From: Paenibacillus sp. MMS20-IR301
GTDB lineage: Bacteria; Bacillota; Bacilli; Paenibacillales; Paenibacillaceae
Length of the DNA stretch: 64,000 bases
NCBI RefSeq assembly: GCF_032302195.1
Contig: NZ_CP135275.1
Span: 2,170,001 to 2,234,000, forward strand
Reading direction: 5' to 3'
This document shows positions 44,624-53,129 of the stretch, one piece after another. Made by a program: the position numbers and the translations under genes. Positions within the stretch are counted from its first letter, which is position 1. Every line of letters begins with the position of its first letter. Below the pieces are notes generated by a model. It was given only the letters and a program-made list of their open reading frames with translations, made no database searches and had not been told where the DNA came from.

Positions 44624-44771
44624 ATCAAACAGCTCCTTATCAAGTAATTACTTCCTTATGGCTACTACAACTAACTATACACCGTTCAATCCGCACAGCC
44701 TGTACAATTTCACACTAACGAAAAAAGCGCAGCCACAGGGTTTGCCCGGACTACGCCAGCTGTAATTAGTT

Positions 44772-44906
44772 TTAGTAGAAGCAGGCACTCAAAATAATGA
44801 CAAGCAGGATATAAAGGACCAGAATCGCCCCCGTAGAAGTCCAAGGACTTACTGGAGCTGTATTAACGCCGCCAACATTGCCGCCGTAACCGCAATCTGC
44901 ACCCAT
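44772..44906 (-). CDS. YjcZ/SscA-like tiny membrane protein
   Basis: The 44-residue protein begins MGADCGYGGNVGGV and ends in one membrane helix, AILVLYILLVIILSACFY. GGAGGTAATCTC precedes the ATG. A Gly-rich head with a VLxILLVII helix is the pattern of the YjcZ family, of which SscA has a role in spore-coat assembly. A relative is at 47923-48021. Confidence 0.8.
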   Translation of the reverse strand: MGADCGYGGNVGGVNTAPVSPWTSTGAILVLYILLVIILSACFY

Positions 44907-45025
44907 GAGATTACCTCCTCCTTAAAAATGACTACAGAACAGAATATGTGGTGGTCCCCGGAACAGATTGGGCTAAACGGTTAAAATGTAGGCTGCTTGG
45001 CCTATGCAGAACACAACTATGCACA

Positions 45026-45448
45026 TTAATCAGAGACCAGAATACCGTCAAAGCTCTCGGGACCTACACGAATTGTACCGAGCAGGTTGGAGGTGACAAA
45101 GGCGGTATACGTTAATTGCGGCGTAATGGGCGGAAGGAAATCATCCGCTGAGAATGCGATTACCTGTGGAGCCAGCAGGCTTAGGCTGAATGTAGAAGTA
45201 GCAGAATATACCAATGGATCTGTCGGCAATGTGCCTCTTACAATTGAAATCGTGATTCCTACCAGAGCAAGCGGAAGCTGCACCGAGATCGTCCCCTTCA
45301 GAATTACCCGCGGGTTGCTTCCCACGCCTGCAGTAATCAGGCCAATCTGGCCGAACAGCTGCGGAGTATTGATGACTAGGATCGGAATAGCAATAGAGTT
45401 AGCCGTACTCGCATTCTGTGATGTTCTTCCATCAACATATGTCCCCAT
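45026..45448 (-). CDS. unknown beta-rich protein beside lysis genes
   Basis: The 140-residue protein starts MGTYVDGRTSQNAS after a good AGGAGG site. Alternating hydrophobic stretches (AIPILVINTPQLFG, VQLPLALVGITISIV, STFSLSLLAPQVIAFS) suggest a beta sandwich, with no signal peptide and no membrane helix. It resembles, in general style only, C-terminal jelly-roll domains of spore-surface or phage tail proteins. I cannot name a family. It is 115 bp downstream of the holin-like gene on the same strand. Confidence 0.65.
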   Translation of the reverse strand: MGTYVDGRTSQNASTANSIAIPILVINTPQLFGQIGLITAGVGSNPRVILKGTISVQLPLALVGITISIVRGTLPTDPLVYSATSTFSLSLLAPQVIAFSADDFLPPITPQLTYTAFVTSNLLGTIRVGPESFDGILVSD

Positions 45449-45563
45449 AGTTTAGCACCTCCTTTCTTCATAACATATTCTAGTAATCATCCTCCTGAAT
45501 TGTTTGGGTGTATTACCGGTGAACCTCTACCCAAATTACAGCTCTGCACGTGATCCCCTTTGT

Positions 45564-45845
45564 CTAATCATCCTTCGTTGTACCGCTGCGTTTGTTGAAT
45601 GCAAGTTCGAACAGTCCTGTAGCAGACAATCCGGCCAGCCCGCCTGCCCATAGACGGAGAACAAGATTCATATCTGTAAAAGGATAGGCAACCGCTCCTA
45701 CCAGCAGACCTATGACCAGGCCGACCGCAGGAACCACGTTGCGGGGAAGGTTAATACTGTTCTTCACCAGCTGGACCAGAGCCATCACGAAGACTGCAAG
45801 TAATGAGGCAAAAGCAAGCACATTGTTAAGCGCATCACTGTACAT
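45564..45845 (-). CDS. holin-like small membrane protein
   Basis: The 93-residue protein has three hydrophobic segments (near 8-28, 37-57 and 63-83) and a charged tail KRSGTTKDD, the layout of phage holins that form lesions for an endolysin. AAGGGGGTG lies before the ATG. It starts 4 bp after the glucosaminidase gene, the usual lysis-cassette arrangement. No other phage genes are present. Confidence 0.75.
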   Translation of the reverse strand: MYSDALNNVLAFASLLAVFVMALVQLVKNSINLPRNVVPAVGLVIGLLVGAVAYPFTDMNLVLRLWAGGLAGLSATGLFELAFNKRSGTTKDD

Positions 45846-45849
45846 GGGG

Positions 45850-46653
45850 TTACACCCCCTTCTTCGTTACCAGCAAGCCTGCACGGTTCAGCACGGTAAG
45901 AATACGATAGAAATCATAGCTGCCGCCCGCAGGTGTATCCAGCAGACCGGCGGCTACAGCCGCCTGCACAGCGGGCTCAGCCCAGGCAGGCATATTCATG
46001 ACAGTGCGGCCCTCAATAATGACGACCCGCTCCGTTACGCCTTTGATCGCCTGTCCTTGTTCCTGAACCCCGGTTTTCAGGGTATCCCTGCTTGCGGTAA
46101 GCCCCGCCAGCAGCACCCGCAGCTCCTTCACTTCACCCTCCAGGCTATCCAGCTTTTGTTTATCTTCAGCCGACATCTCATCATCCTCCTTTATTTCATC
46201 GTATTGATATAAGTTGTAAGTATTCATTAGCTGAATCAGCTTTGACGCGTAATTCGGATCGGTAGCATACCCGGCAGCAGCAATCTCACGGGCAGCCGTT
46301 TTACCGTCCACCCCGACTACTTTGCTGTACAGATTGCGGTTCCAGGAGACACCTTGGGCAATTAGCGCCGAATGATCCGCTACGGATTCTCCCCAGTTAT
46401 TGTAAGCCCGGAAAAGTGCAGATACCTGCACAGCCTGGCCATTTCTGTATTCGGTTGTACGCATAGACAAGCTGCCTGCCGGGCCGCTGCCTTTAATCCC
46501 AAACAAATTATTCGCCTTCACCGTCAGGCCGCTGTTCCCGAAGCCGGATTCCAGTGCCGCCTGGGCAATGGTCAGGGAAGCCGCAATATGGCTGCGCTGC
46601 ATATCCTCCACTGCATAGGGAACGATTTTGGTGATAAATTCTGTTTCGGTCAT
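45850..46653 (-). CDS. glucosaminidase-family endolysin
   Basis: The 267-residue protein has an N-terminal glucosaminidase domain (about 1-155): QAALESGFGNSGLTVKANNLFGIKG holds the catalytic Glu, and AYNNWGESVADHSALI and AGYATDPNYASKLI are typical. A linker and coiled coil (DKQKLDSLEGEVKELRVLL) lead to a C-terminal SLH-like or peptidoglycan-binding helical region (AWAEPAVQAAVAAGLLD). There is no signal peptide, so release would need the holin encoded downstream. It is the first gene of the lysis pair. Confidence 0.83.
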   Translation of the reverse strand: MTETEFITKIVPYAVEDMQRSHIAASLTIAQAALESGFGNSGLTVKANNLFGIKGSGPAGSLSMRTTEYRNGQAVQVSALFRAYNNWGESVADHSALIAQGVSWNRNLYSKVVGVDGKTAAREIAAAGYATDPNYASKLIQLMNTYNLYQYDEIKEDDEMSAEDKQKLDSLEGEVKELRVLLAGLTASRDTLKTGVQEQGQAIKGVTERVVIIEGRTVMNMPAWAEPAVQAAVAAGLLDTPAGGSYDFYRILTVLNRAGLLVTKKGV

Positions 46654-46738
46654 TTCATCACATCCTTTCCTGTTATATTAAATGCTCTTCCGCTCAATCG
46701 GCCTGTGCTTATCCCTGTTTGCTCTGAAATGAATGTTT

Positions 46739-46768
46739 TTGACTATGATCATTGTCTTTTTGTATATT
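46739..46768 (+). promoter_or_regulatory. putative promoter of the XRE/DUF3169 pair
   Basis: TTGACT (46739-46744) and TATATT (46763-46768) are separated by 18 bp. A second TTGACG at 46781-46786 lies near the ribosome binding site and is less likely. Confidence 0.45.
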
Positions 46769-46822
46769 TTAATTTACATTTTGACGATAATCATATACAA
46801 TCAACATATGGAGGTGGAAAAA

Positions 46823-47047
46823 GTGAATGAACTGAATAACCGTGTCCGGGAATTCAGGGCCAGGGACAGATTGTCCCAGAGCGAGCTGGCCCAGAAGATA
46901 GGTGCTTCCCGCCAGACTATCGCTTTGATCGAGCGGGGGGATTACTCGCCCTCAGTGGTGCTCGCGCTCAAGATTGCAGAGGTATTTGCAGTAACCGTAG
47001 AATCAGTGTTCTGGATTAATCATGGGGAGGATAAACAAGATGAATAA
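46823..47047 (+). CDS. XRE-family small regulator
   Basis: The 74-residue protein is one helix-turn-helix domain: LSQSELAQKIGASRQTIALIERGDYSPSVVLALKIAEVF. The GTG at 46823 follows GGAGG at 8 nt; ATG 46808 in frame lies before that site. It overlaps the membrane protein gene by 8 bp. This short XRE type usually pairs with an integral membrane protein and probably represses its own operon. Confidence 0.85.
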   Translation: MNELNNRVREFRARDRLSQSELAQKIGASRQTIALIERGDYSPSVVLALKIAEVFAVTVESVFWINHGEDKQDE

Positions 47048-47804
47048 GACCAAACAGCGGATCAATATCCGCGGGATTATAATGCTCGCTGTAAGCATGC
47101 TCATCGGCGGAGCGGTAGGCCTTGTGTTTGCTTCAGGAATAATTACTATACCGGAGGATGTCAACCTGAAGCCTGCAGTCTTCTATGAATATGATGTGCT
47201 ATTCGGCTTTGTCGCCCTGCTCACATTGCTGCTTACGGTGCTCACTGTCATGGGGCTTGTCCGGACCCGCAGGCTGCCTGATGAAGCAAAGCAGGATAGC
47301 GAGATTGAGAACCCTAAGGAACGGGCGCTGGGCCGTGCGATGCAGATCAGCCTCTATAATATGATTGTTTCATTAATGTGGACGCTAATGAGCGTGGCCC
47401 ATGCACTGGGTCCCGGCAGCCGGGATTCCGCGGATGCTCCTTTCATGTTAACCAATATGATAGTCTCATTAGGCTTCATGCTGCTGTCAATCTTACTGCT
47501 GCACCGTGTTGTTGCCTTATATAACAAGCATTATCCTGACCGGCAGATGAATATAAGCCCGGGTAACTCCAAAAATTCGCAGCGGGAGCTGTTTGCCAAA
47601 ATGGACGAAGGTGAACGCTGGGTAGTATACCGTTCGGCCTACTCCTCCTTCACTGTAACTACAATAGCGCTCATCATCGGAATGACATTCTTTGCTGTAT
47701 ATTCACTGTTCTTCGGCTTTGCTCCGGCACCGATAATGGTCCTTGCCCTGATTCTGATTCTGCAGCAGTCTGTTTATTACCGGGAAGTCCGCAAATACAG
47801 CTAA
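47040..47804 (+). CDS. DUF3169-like membrane protein
   Basis: The 254-residue protein has about six membrane helices: IIMLAVSMLIGGAVGLVFAS, LFGFVALLTLLLTVLTVMGL, two in the middle (IVSLMWTLMSVAHAL, MIVSLGFMLLSILLLHRVVAL) and two near the C terminus. A GGAGG site precedes ATG 47040. The pairing with an XRE regulator is typical of DUF3169 genes. The function is unknown; the sensor or effector role of the pair has not been settled. Confidence 0.78.
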   Translation: MNKTKQRINIRGIIMLAVSMLIGGAVGLVFASGIITIPEDVNLKPAVFYEYDVLFGFVALLTLLLTVLTVMGLVRTRRLPDEAKQDSEIENPKERALGRAMQISLYNMIVSLMWTLMSVAHALGPGSRDSADAPFMLTNMIVSLGFMLLSILLLHRVVALYNKHYPDRQMNISPGNSKNSQRELFAKMDEGERWVVYRSAYSSFTVTTIALIIGMTFFAVYSLFFGFAPAPIMVLALILILQQSVYYREVRKYS

Positions 47805-47862
47805 ACTTCATCATGCCTGGACTTGCGCAAGCGGCTTTGCCGGTTTGGATACTATAAAAAAT

Positions 47863-47894
47863 AACAGCGCCGGAGCTGCTGCTCCGGCGCTGTT
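47863..47894. terminator. bidirectional terminator
   Basis: AACAGCGCCGGAGC pairs perfectly with GCTCCGGCGCTGTT around TGCT. The minus strand continues with ATTTTTT. It separates the convergent DUF3169 gene and the tiny gene at 47923. Confidence 0.82.
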
Positions 47895-47922
47895 TACGCT
47901 GTACCGCTTGTGTTCACTTCAG

Positions 47923-48021
47923 CTAAAATACGCTGAGGATTATAACCAGCAGAATAAACAGTACCAAAATGGTAGCTGCAGATGTTCCCATACCGCAGTA
48001 TCCTCCGACATTCTCTCCCAT
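47923..48021 (-). CDS. YjcZ-like tiny membrane protein
   Basis: The 32-residue protein starts MGENVGGYCGMG and ends in the helix ATILVLFILLVIILSVF. GGAGGAATTAC precedes the ATG. It has the same Gly/Cys head and helix as the protein at 44772-44906, so the two are paralogues of the YjcZ/SscA type. Confidence 0.78.
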   Translation of the reverse strand: MGENVGGYCGMGTSAATILVLFILLVIILSVF

Positions 48022-48200
48022 TGTAATTCCTCCCTCAGTCTGTGCCATTCCTTGTTCTTTCCATAACATCATATGCCCGCGGCGCAAAAAAAACCGGGCG
48101 AATGTCCAATATGGTAATTATAAGCAAAAAAAGTATTGTGCATTCGCCAATCCTGGCGTAAACTAGTAATAATTAACTATATTGGAGGGACGAATTTACT

Positions 48201-48326
48201 ATGCCTTCATACTACTTCAAGGAAACCTGGACCCCCCTGAGCTGGTTTGGGATCAAATTTTTCCGGGATGACGAAGGGTTTATGTGGATCAAATGGTGGT
48301 CTAAGCCACGTAAAAGATTACGTTGA
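48201..48326 (+). CDS. 41-residue aromatic, basic peptide, unknown
   Basis: The peptide starts MPSYYFKETWTPLSWFG and ends KWWSKPRKRLR. It has five Trp, five Phe and two Tyr in 41 residues and a strongly basic tail. TTGGAGGG lies before the ATG and a terminator follows at 48405-48446. No membrane helix or signal peptide is present. Amphipathic membrane binding is possible from composition alone. I recognise no family. Confidence 0.65.
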   Translation: MPSYYFKETWTPLSWFGIKFFRDDEGFMWIKWWSKPRKRLR

Positions 48327-48404
48327 ACTAGTACTATTGAACCGTATTCCTGTTACATAGATATCAATAAACGGATTGTGATCCGTCAAGAACAATAGTT
48401 AACA

Positions 48405-48446
48405 AAAAACCCTTGATCCGCTGTACTGCGCAGAACAAGGGTTTTT
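48405..48446. terminator. bidirectional terminator
   Basis: AAAAACCCTTG pairs with CAAGGGTTTTT. It serves both the aromatic peptide gene (plus) and the diguanylate cyclase gene (minus). Confidence 0.82.
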
Positions 48447-48490
48447 GCTGTCCCTGTAGGGACTTTGCTGGTGAACTTCCTGTACAGGCA

Positions 48491-50125
48491 TCAGGAAGCG
48501 GCTTCGAACGTAATCCGGTTCTTGCCGCTCCGCTTGGAGATATACAACGCTTCGTCGGCTAGCCGCAGCGTTTCAATCGTATCCCCGCCTCCATCCGGTG
48601 TCCATACAGCTGCACCGACACTGCAGCCGACATGCAGCTCCTCGCCGCGGATTAAGATCGGCAGATTAATCTTGCTGATAATTCGTGAGGCCACAATTTC
48701 CGCCTCCTGCATCGGTTTGCCTGCTGAAGTATTCAGAATGACGACAAATTCATCTCCGCCGAGGCGGGCGACAATTTCATTATCACGGGTACTCTCAACC
48801 AGCCTGAAGGCGACCTCCTGCAGCAAAGCGTCTCCGGTCGCATGACCGAAGGTATCATTTACTTTCTTGAACCCGTCCAGATCCAGATACAGGAAGCTGA
48901 GTGTTGTGCGGTTCTGCTTGGCTTTACCCACTGCATGGGCCAGAAACTCATCCAGCGCCGCCCGGTTCGGCAAGCCGGTAAGCTTATCATGCAGAGCCAT
49001 ATCGGACATATAGCTCAGCTTGCTCTCCGTCTTGGTCAGGTTACTGACCAGATTGCGCAGGGACTCAGACAAGACCGCTACATCCTTGAACCGGGTAGAT
49101 GCAGGAATCTCTACATTAGCTCCGGTGCTGAGCAAATCGGCCGTCTTCGTAATATTCTTGAGCGGCCTGCTGATCCAGCCGGCCAGCAGCCAGCCGATGA
49201 TGGCAAAGATTCCCGCAATAATGAGACCGCTGAGCAAAATGAACCGTTCAAGCTGATGTACAGAAGCAAATGCAACCTCTGCCGGCTGGCGGATAATAAC
49301 AGTCCATCCGAGACCCGGATAGTTCATATAACCGTCTCCGTAGGCATATCCGCTCAGATAGGAACGGGAAGAGCCAGCCTGCTCGACTGCCCATGAGCTG
49401 CTTCCGCTGCGGGCCTTATCCACAATTCCCCCCGGCATCTTGTTACCTACTAGCGCTGCCGGTCCCAGAAGAATCGTGTTATCCTTCCTGCTGACCACGA
49501 ATACCTCCACTTCCTTCATCCGCTCCTTGAGCGGTGTCACAATGGAAGCCTCCACCTCGCGGGACCATTCCCAGCTGAGATGCGCGGCCAGTACGCCGGT
49601 GACCCGGCCCTGCTTGTCCGGAACAGGAATACTCACATCCACGAACTGCAGCGCCTCTCCTGTTGGATTAGGTAAGAGCTTGGATAGCAGCACCGCATCA
49701 TGGACATCTCCGATATATTTGCCCTTCAAGCCTTCTTGAAATACAGGCCGCTGGCTTATATTCGTCCCCTGCAGGATATGATCTGTTGAAGAAACCACAT
49801 TACCTGAGCGGTCCAGAAACCCTACCCAGGTGAAGACCGGCAGGCTCTCCTTCAACTGGTCCAGCAGTCCGTCGACCTCGAATGTATCAACCGGCTCCTG
49901 GAAAGCGTTAAGCTTGCTGAGCACCTCTACCTCTCCGGAGCGTGACCACATGAAATGATCAAGCTTCTCGGACATCTGATAAGCCTCAGCGGCCAGCGAG
50001 CTGCCGATGCTCATCTCTACAGAGTTCGTGGACCGGTTACCGATTACATAGCAGAGCAGTGCAGTCAGCAGGATAGCTATGACCGCAAAAGCTGTTGAAA
50101 ATAACGTACGCAGATTTAATGACAT
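48491..50125 (-). CDS. membrane diguanylate cyclase with Cache sensor
   Basis: The 544-residue protein has a first membrane helix (10-30), a dCache-type extracellular sensor (about 35-285, with PVFTWVGFLDRSGNVVSSTD and GLGWTVIIRQP), a second helix (295-315), HAMP (SRPLKNITKTADLLS) and a GGDEF domain. The catalytic motif is intact: ARLGGDEFVVIL, with LTGLPNRAALDEFL and LYLDLDGFKKVNDTFGH. It should make c-di-GMP. An I-site RxxD is not obvious before the motif (ESTRDNEIVARLGGDEF contains RDNE). A PilZ protein is encoded 0.7 kb away. Confidence 0.92.
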   Translation of the reverse strand: MSLNLRTLFSTAFAVIAILLTALLCYVIGNRSTNSVEMSIGSSLAAEAYQMSEKLDHFMWSRSGEVEVLSKLNAFQEPVDTFEVDGLLDQLKESLPVFTWVGFLDRSGNVVSSTDHILQGTNISQRPVFQEGLKGKYIGDVHDAVLLSKLLPNPTGEALQFVDVSIPVPDKQGRVTGVLAAHLSWEWSREVEASIVTPLKERMKEVEVFVVSRKDNTILLGPAALVGNKMPGGIVDKARSGSSSWAVEQAGSSRSYLSGYAYGDGYMNYPGLGWTVIIRQPAEVAFASVHQLERFILLSGLIIAGIFAIIGWLLAGWISRPLKNITKTADLLSTGANVEIPASTRFKDVAVLSESLRNLVSNLTKTESKLSYMSDMALHDKLTGLPNRAALDEFLAHAVGKAKQNRTTLSFLYLDLDGFKKVNDTFGHATGDALLQEVAFRLVESTRDNEIVARLGGDEFVVILNTSAGKPMQEAEIVASRIISKINLPILIRGEELHVGCSVGAAVWTPDGGGDTIETLRLADEALYISKRSGKNRITFEAAS

Positions 50126-50391
50126 TTACATTTCTCCTCTTCAGAAGACCATTTTCATATGCCGACCACTGAAGATCCCTCAAAGTCCCGTGCCAGAAAG
50201 GGCCGATAATTATGTATCGGATAATTTAAGCAGCATTGTTATACAGCCCGCCTTCCTGCTGCCAAAATTCCTTAATTAAGCTCATCTATTGTAGCAATAT
50301 TATACTGAGTTGCCCGGATGATAGTGCTTACATTATGGCATTATAGTATAATCTGCTAAGAAATCTATGCTACCTCTAGGAGTGATTGTTT

Positions 50392-50676
50392 ATGACAGAG
50401 CAGTTCGAGATGTATGATGACCCGTTCAAGATGCTGATCCTGCTGGCTACGCTGGTATCCGAAAAGCAGGGCACCGAGCTGAAATTCGAGCATGTCCCGT
50501 CCTTTGAGAATCATGTTTTTGCACTTGAGCATCAGAGGTTTCTATACAAAAAAGACGGTACAGAGATTACCTGGTTTGAATTCCTCGGCCGGGACATTGC
50601 CTCCTCCAGTGATTTGACCCGTTCCCAGTATAACAAAATGTTCGTTGACTGTATGGCTTCACTCTACAGCCTTTAG
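50392..50676 (+). CDS. small protein of unknown function
   Basis: The 94-residue protein starts MTEQFEMYDDPFKMLILL after TAGGAGTGA. It is acidic and rich in Phe, with no signal peptide, and ends DCMASLYSL. I recognise no family. It lies between a diguanylate cyclase gene and a PilZ gene and has its own terminator, so a link to c-di-GMP is only positional. Confidence 0.68.
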   Translation: MTEQFEMYDDPFKMLILLATLVSEKQGTELKFEHVPSFENHVFALEHQRFLYKKDGTEITWFEFLGRDIASSSDLTRSQYNKMFVDCMASLYSL

Positions 50677-50724
50677 GCCGCAGTCTGCTGTTACATAACA
50701 CCGGCACATGCTGCCCGTCTCAGT

Positions 50725-50750
50725 CCGTCCCGGTTACCGGGGCGGTTTTT
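50725..50750 (+). terminator. terminator of the gene at 50392
   Basis: CCGTCCCGG pairs with CCGGGGCGG (one mismatch) around TTA, followed by five T. Confidence 0.8.
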
Positions 50751-50850
50751 CCTGTTTCAGGAGTCTTTTTCTGCAAAAAATACTACTTTAGGAGATTGTT
50801 CAGGAGAGGCCGTTCCGCTATAATAGCAAATAAACTCGCGGAGGTACATA

Positions 50851-51231
50851 ATGGATGACTCCAGCAGAAAAGAACCGTTCCGGTATGTAATGAATCAGCC
50901 GATTGATTGCTGGCTTGAAATTCCGGCCGGTAACTCCGGACCCGGAGCCGGTAAATTGACCGAAGGTATTCTATTAGATCTAAGCCGCTCCGGCTGTAAA
51001 GTCCGTACCTCGCTGAATCTGCGCTTCACTGCAGGAGACACGAAGCTGATTATGCATTTCCAGCTTGCCGGTGAGAAGCTGCAGTTTGAGGGGAGCGTCC
51101 GCTGGGGCTGGATGTTCGGGCTGGGCCAATTCCAATACGGGGTAAGGCTTGACCTGCAGGAGGAACAGGAGGAGCTGCTGCTGCGTGAACTGGAGATCTG
51201 GACCAACAGCCAAAGGGCCCAAGGATTATAG
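50851..51231 (+). CDS. PilZ-domain protein
   Basis: The 126-residue protein has a PilZ barrel: DLSRSGCKV (residues 43-51) is the D/NxSxxG motif, and VRWGWMFGLGQFQYGVRL is the usual last strands. The preceding RxxxR motif is changed to RYVMN at residues 11-15, so the second Arg that contacts c-di-GMP is missing and binding may be weak or lost. GCGGAGG precedes the ATG. It is a candidate effector for the cyclase at 48491-50125. Confidence 0.82.
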   Translation: MDDSSRKEPFRYVMNQPIDCWLEIPAGNSGPGAGKLTEGILLDLSRSGCKVRTSLNLRFTAGDTKLIMHFQLAGEKLQFEGSVRWGWMFGLGQFQYGVRLDLQEEQEELLLRELEIWTNSQRAQGL

Positions 51232-51247
51232 CCGCATAGCGCAACAA

Positions 51248-51284
51248 ACGGAAGCAGGGCTGACTGGATCAGCCCTGCTTCCGT
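51248..51284. terminator. hairpin between convergent genes
   Basis: ACGGAAGCAGGGCTGA pairs perfectly with TCAGCCCTGCTTCCGT. The minus side continues with TTTG, the plus side has no T run. Confidence 0.65.
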
Positions 51285-51311
51285 GCGGGATGTATTATGT
51301 CTGCAGCTTGA

Positions 51312-52046
51312 TCATACTTCGATTCTCCGCTTCACCAGCACTGTCATTCCATAGATCAGAAGACAGGCAATAGCAAACTCGAACAACAGCGGCCACTGGT
51401 TGGAATCAAGGTAGCGGATGGTGACTCCGCTTGCGGGCCGCAGTTTATTCTCGTAGAGCACGAATGTAAACGAATTGTCTATCCCGACGTAGTTGATGTT
51501 AAATATCAGCTTCTCCAGATTGGCTGTAACATTCTGCAGCACGGTCAGCAGGGCAACGCCTGCCCAAACTCTCCTCTTAAAGCGCAAGCTTAACGCTGCA
51601 GTGATGGAGAACATAGTCATCGTCATTAAAAAGAATACCGAGTACATGATCTGAAGCAGACATCTAAAGCTGACATATACAATGTTGTCCGGCAGAAAAT
51701 CCATAGGATACATAAGCTGATAAAGGCCCGCATGCACCAAACCTATAGCAATAACGATTAGCAGCAGCACAAAGGCAAGCAGAACGGGCGACAGGACCGT
51801 CTGCAGCGGAGTAACCGGAAGAAGCCGTCGCTGGTAGGATTTGAGATTGCGGAAATAGCTGGAAAATGTAATAAAGAGAAAGGCAACAGCCAGGCCGGCA
51901 TAACCGGACAGATTAATTGCAAGCAGCTCTTTATTCATCCCCGAGCTGCTGACCCACATAGCAATCTCAATTAACAGCGTGATGACGATACAAACAAGAA
52001 TCCGTTCCCTTTTGCGCCTGAGATCATATTTCAACAGCTTCAGCAT
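51312..52046 (-). CDS. ABC transporter permease
   Basis: The 244-residue protein has about six hydrophobic segments, including VAFLFITFSSYF, LAFVLLLIVIAIGLVHAGL and MTMTMFSITAALSL, without a nucleotide-binding motif. It overlaps the ATPase gene by 7 bp and is the last gene of the operon. With that ATPase it should form one of two ABC modules encoded here. Confidence 0.82.
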   Translation of the reverse strand: MLKLLKYDLRRKRERILVCIVITLLIEIAMWVSSSGMNKELLAINLSGYAGLAVAFLFITFSSYFRNLKSYQRRLLPVTPLQTVLSPVLLAFVLLLIVIAIGLVHAGLYQLMYPMDFLPDNIVYVSFRCLLQIMYSVFFLMTMTMFSITAALSLRFKRRVWAGVALLTVLQNVTANLEKLIFNINYVGIDNSFTFVLYENKLRPASGVTIRYLDSNQWPLLFEFAIACLLIYGMTVLVKRRIEV

Positions 52047-52741
52047 TCGGCAAACACCTCTCTGAACAGCTCATCGATACTCTTTCCATGCTCTAACCTG
52101 AGCTCTTCTACTTCCCTCTGCAGTACAATCTCCCCGTCTTTCAGAAAGATAACCTCATCAAAGATCCGCTCAATATCCGTCACCAGATGGGTGGAGATCA
52201 GAATACTGCTGTCTTCCTCATAGAATTCCATCAGCGCATTCAGAATCTTGGCCCGGGCGACTGGATCAACACCGCCGATCGGCTCATCCAGGATATACAG
52301 TTTAGCGCGGCGGGAGAGCGCCAGGGTGAGCTGCAGGCGTTCGTTCATTCCTTTGGATAACGACCGTACTTTATCCCGGCTCCGGAGATTCATGAAATCC
52401 AGCATCCGCTGGGCCTTGATAGGATCGAAGTCCTTATAGAAATCCTTCTGGAAGTTCAGTGCGTCACTAATACTCATCCACGATTCCGTAACCGGAACAT
52501 CCGGCATGAATGATACCTGCTTCTTACTCTCGATTCCCACGGGAATACCTTGAACCGAAATACTGCCCGAGTCAAGATGTGCTATACCGGCAATCAGCTT
52601 CATGAGAGTGGTTTTGCCGCTGCCGTTGCTGCCGAGCAGACCGGTAATCCTGCCCGCCCCCAGTGCAAAGGAGACATTGTTCAGCGCAACCTTTGAGCCG
52701 AATTTCCGGGTCACTTTCTGTACTTGAAGTAACTCATCCAC
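52040..52741 (-). CDS. ABC transporter ATP-binding protein
   Basis: The 233-residue ATPase has Walker A GLLGSNGSGKTTLMKL, the signature SLSKGMNERLQLTLAL and Walker B LYILDEPIGGVDP. GTG 52741 follows AGGGGGAAG at a good distance; the frame runs on through the GntR gene without a site. It overlaps the GntR stop by 8 bp. It resembles the YtrB/BcrA group. The substrate is unknown. Confidence 0.88.
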   Translation of the reverse strand: MDELLQVQKVTRKFGSKVALNNVSFALGAGRITGLLGSNGSGKTTLMKLIAGIAHLDSGSISVQGIPVGIESKKQVSFMPDVPVTESWMSISDALNFQKDFYKDFDPIKAQRMLDFMNLRSRDKVRSLSKGMNERLQLTLALSRRAKLYILDEPIGGVDPVARAKILNALMEFYEEDSSILISTHLVTDIERIFDEVIFLKDGEIVLQREVEELRLEHGKSIDELFREVFAEC

Positions 52742-53129
52742 GCTTGTCTTCCCCCTGTTCTTTGCCCTGCTGATGAATATTCTCCGCAACTGCCGCCAGA
52801 ATATCATCGCCCCGGAAGCCAAGCTCCTGCATCCCGCGGATGAAGCGGTCAAGGACATCCTGCGCCATTTCCTTTTTAATAGCCAGAATCGTCTCTTCTC
52901 TTCCGGTCACATATCTGCCCATGCCTCGGCGGGTCTCCACGATCGTCTCACGCTCCAGTTCCTGAAAGGTTCTTTGTACAGTATTCGGATTAATCTGCAG
53001 CTCAGCGGCCAATTCACGCACAGAAGGAATCTTGTCGCCCGGCTTCAGCTTGCCTGTAACGATCTCACCCTTAAGGTAGTTCATGATCTGGAGGTAAATC
53101 GGCTGATTGTTATCAAATTCGATAACCAT
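52734..53129 (-). CDS. GntR-family regulator, YtrA subgroup
   Basis: The 131-residue protein has a winged helix (QPIYLQIMNYLKGEIVTGKLKPGDKIPSVRELA...LQINPNTVQRTFQELERETIVETRRGMGRYV) and a short helical C-terminal region, as in YtrA regulators. Its ATG shares bases with the TGA of the upstream permease gene (TGATG). It lies inside an ABC transporter operon and the candidate operator at 54970-54993 covers the -10 box. Confidence 0.88.
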   Translation of the reverse strand: MVIEFDNNQPIYLQIMNYLKGEIVTGKLKPGDKIPSVRELAAELQINPNTVQRTFQELERETIVETRRGMGRYVTGREETILAIKKEMAQDVLDRFIRGMQELGFRGDDILAAVAENIHQQGKEQGEDKRG

